Origin: Desulfovibrio sp.
GTDB lineage: Bacteria; Desulfobacterota; Desulfovibrionia; Desulfovibrionales; Desulfovibrionaceae
Direction of reading: 5' to 3'
Assembly (NCBI GenBank): GCA_003525525.1
Contig: DQED01000154.1
Location: 1 to 6,612 of the forward strand
DNA length: 6,612 nucleotides
Below the pieces are notes generated by a model. It ran no database searches, had not been told where the DNA came from, and was given only the letters and a program-made list of their open reading frames with translations. Shown in pieces: positions 5,943-6,612 of this stretch (position 1 is the stretch's first letter; the number at the start of each line of letters is the position of its first letter). Both the position numbers and the translations under genes were made by a program.

Positions 5943-6612
5943 ATGGTGCAAGGCCTCGCGCACAAGGCCGGTCTGCTGTTGCTCGCATGCGTCGCGGCGA
6001 CCCTCTTCGTCGCTTCAAGCGTGTGGCTGTTGTGGCACGGCGAGGCCGTGCGCTACGACGCGGCCCGCCGCGCCGCGGTCACGACCCATCTCGACGACAT
6101 CCGCCTGGCCCTGCAATCGGCCCTGGACGCCCGCCTGGCCTTTTTGCGCGCCGTCGCCGCCAGCGCCGCGAGCGACCCGGACATAACGCCCGCGCGCTTC
6201 GACGCCTTCGCCGCCGCCCTCATGCAGGGGACGACGGACATCCGCTCCCTGCAATTGGCGCGGGACGCCGTGGTCAGCCACGTCTACCCGCTGGCCGGCA
6301 ATGCCGGCGTCCTGGGCCTCGATCTCGCCCGCGACCTGCCCTATGCGCAGCGCGCCGCTCTGGCCGCGACCCTGGACGCGGGCAGGACCGTCGTGTCCGG
6401 GCCCGTGGCCCTGTTGCAGGGCGGGCGCGGTTTCATCGCCCGCATGCCGGTCATGGCCGCGACCGCGCCGGGCGCGCCGCTGCGGCGCTGGGGGCTGGCC
6501 GCCATCGTCATCGACGTCGACGCCTTTTTCCGGGAAACGGGACTCCCGGGCAACGGCGACGTGCAGGTGGCCGTCCGCGACCAGGGGCAAGACGGCGGCT
6601 GCGTGTTGGTGT
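5943..6612 (+). CDS. CHASE-domain membrane sensor (3' truncated)
   Basis: The frame is open from ATG 5943 to the window end (223 codons). AAGGAAG lies 8 bases upstream, a good ribosome site. Residues 9-31 form one membrane helix, followed by an extracytoplasmic region. From about residue 95 the CHASE pattern is visible: RSLQLARD, VYPLAGNAGVLGLDL (114-128), RAALAATLDAGRTVVSGPVALLQGG (137-161), FIARMPVM (164-171), then WGLAAIVIDVDAFFRETGL (183-201). CHASE domains sense small ligands outside the cytoplasm and sit in front of histidine kinase, GGDEF/EAL or PAS modules, usually closed by a second membrane helix. The output domain lies beyond the window, so the enzyme type cannot be stated. It is divergent from the transglycosylase gene and may share control with it through the 210-bp gap. 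Confidence 0.85.
   Translation, partial: MVQGLAHKAGLLLLACVAATLFVASSVWLLWHGEAVRYDAARRAAVTTHLDDIRLALQSALDARLAFLRAVAASAASDPDITPARFDAFAAALMQGTTDIRSLQLARDAVVSHVYPLAGNAGVLGLDLARDLPYAQRAALAATLDAGRTVVSGPVALLQGGRGFIARMPVMAATAPGAPLRRWGLAAIVIDVDAFFRETGLPGNGDVQVAVRDQGQDGGCVLV

Noticed and set aside
5733..5963. N-terminal extension of the transglycosylase by 77 residues
   Set aside because: The extension is Arg-rich, would bury the signal peptide, runs past the start of the divergent gene, and the ATG at 5732 has a good ribosome site.
6033..6050. TGGCACG, an exact sigma-54 -24 match
   Set aside because: It lies inside the CHASE sensor coding sequence and has CC instead of GC at the -12 position.
6015..6590. 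191-aa minus-strand frame opposite the CHASE sensor
   Set aside because: The plus frame has a ribosome site, a membrane helix and a clear CHASE pattern; the minus frame is low-complexity.

Overview
This is a GC-rich, densely coding piece of a Gram-negative chromosome. Almost every codon in the real genes ends in G or C. The gene content (signal-transduction genes, an MltB-type murein lytic transglycosylase, a CHASE-domain sensor) and the protein style suggest a deltaproteobacterial sulfate reducer of the Desulfovibrio/Solidesulfovibrio kind. That placement is an impression from sequence style only; no marker gene is present to prove it.

Layout, left to right. (1) 1-78: the last codons of a hydrophobic protein that begins before the window. 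(2) 188-691 (+): a small membrane protein with two transmembrane helices and a bacterial PH (YdbS/DUF304-like) domain, preceded by a weak candidate promoter and followed by a perfect 9-bp stem-loop. (3) 766-4304 (+): a tight three-gene operon of membrane histidine kinase, small Pro-rich lipoprotein with a C-terminal coiled coil, and NtrC-family (sigma-54 activator) response regulator. (4) 4305-4433: a 129-bp gap with a long-range inverted repeat, a sigma-54-like GG-N10-GC element and a strong GC hairpin. (5) 4434-4763 (+): a 109-aa one-helix membrane protein of unknown function with a four-residue glycine repeat. (6) 4794-5732 (-): an exported MltB-family lytic transglycosylase, convergent with the small gene; a GC hairpin sits between their ends. 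(7) 5733-5942: a 210-bp divergent regulatory region with candidate promoters in both directions, two inverted repeats and a short direct repeat. (8) 5943-6612 (+): the N-terminal part of a CHASE-domain membrane sensor, cut by the window end. No gene-free stretch exceeds 300 bases. No tRNA, rRNA, CRISPR array or insertion sequence was seen.

The most notable content is the operon. Its gene order (kinase, lipoprotein, sigma-54 regulator) is that of the enterobacterial QseE-QseG-QseF (GlrK-QseG-GlrR) envelope-sensing system. The kinase H-box region and the receiver domain also look like that subtype, while the lipoprotein keeps only the architecture. The likely flow is: the lipoprotein modulates the kinase in the periplasm, the kinase phosphorylates D61 of the regulator, and the regulator activates sigma-54 promoters. 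Two twists stand out: the regulator carries GAFTHA where the sigma-54 contact loop is normally GAFTGA, and a sigma-54-like element lies directly downstream of it, before the small membrane protein, which is therefore a candidate target.
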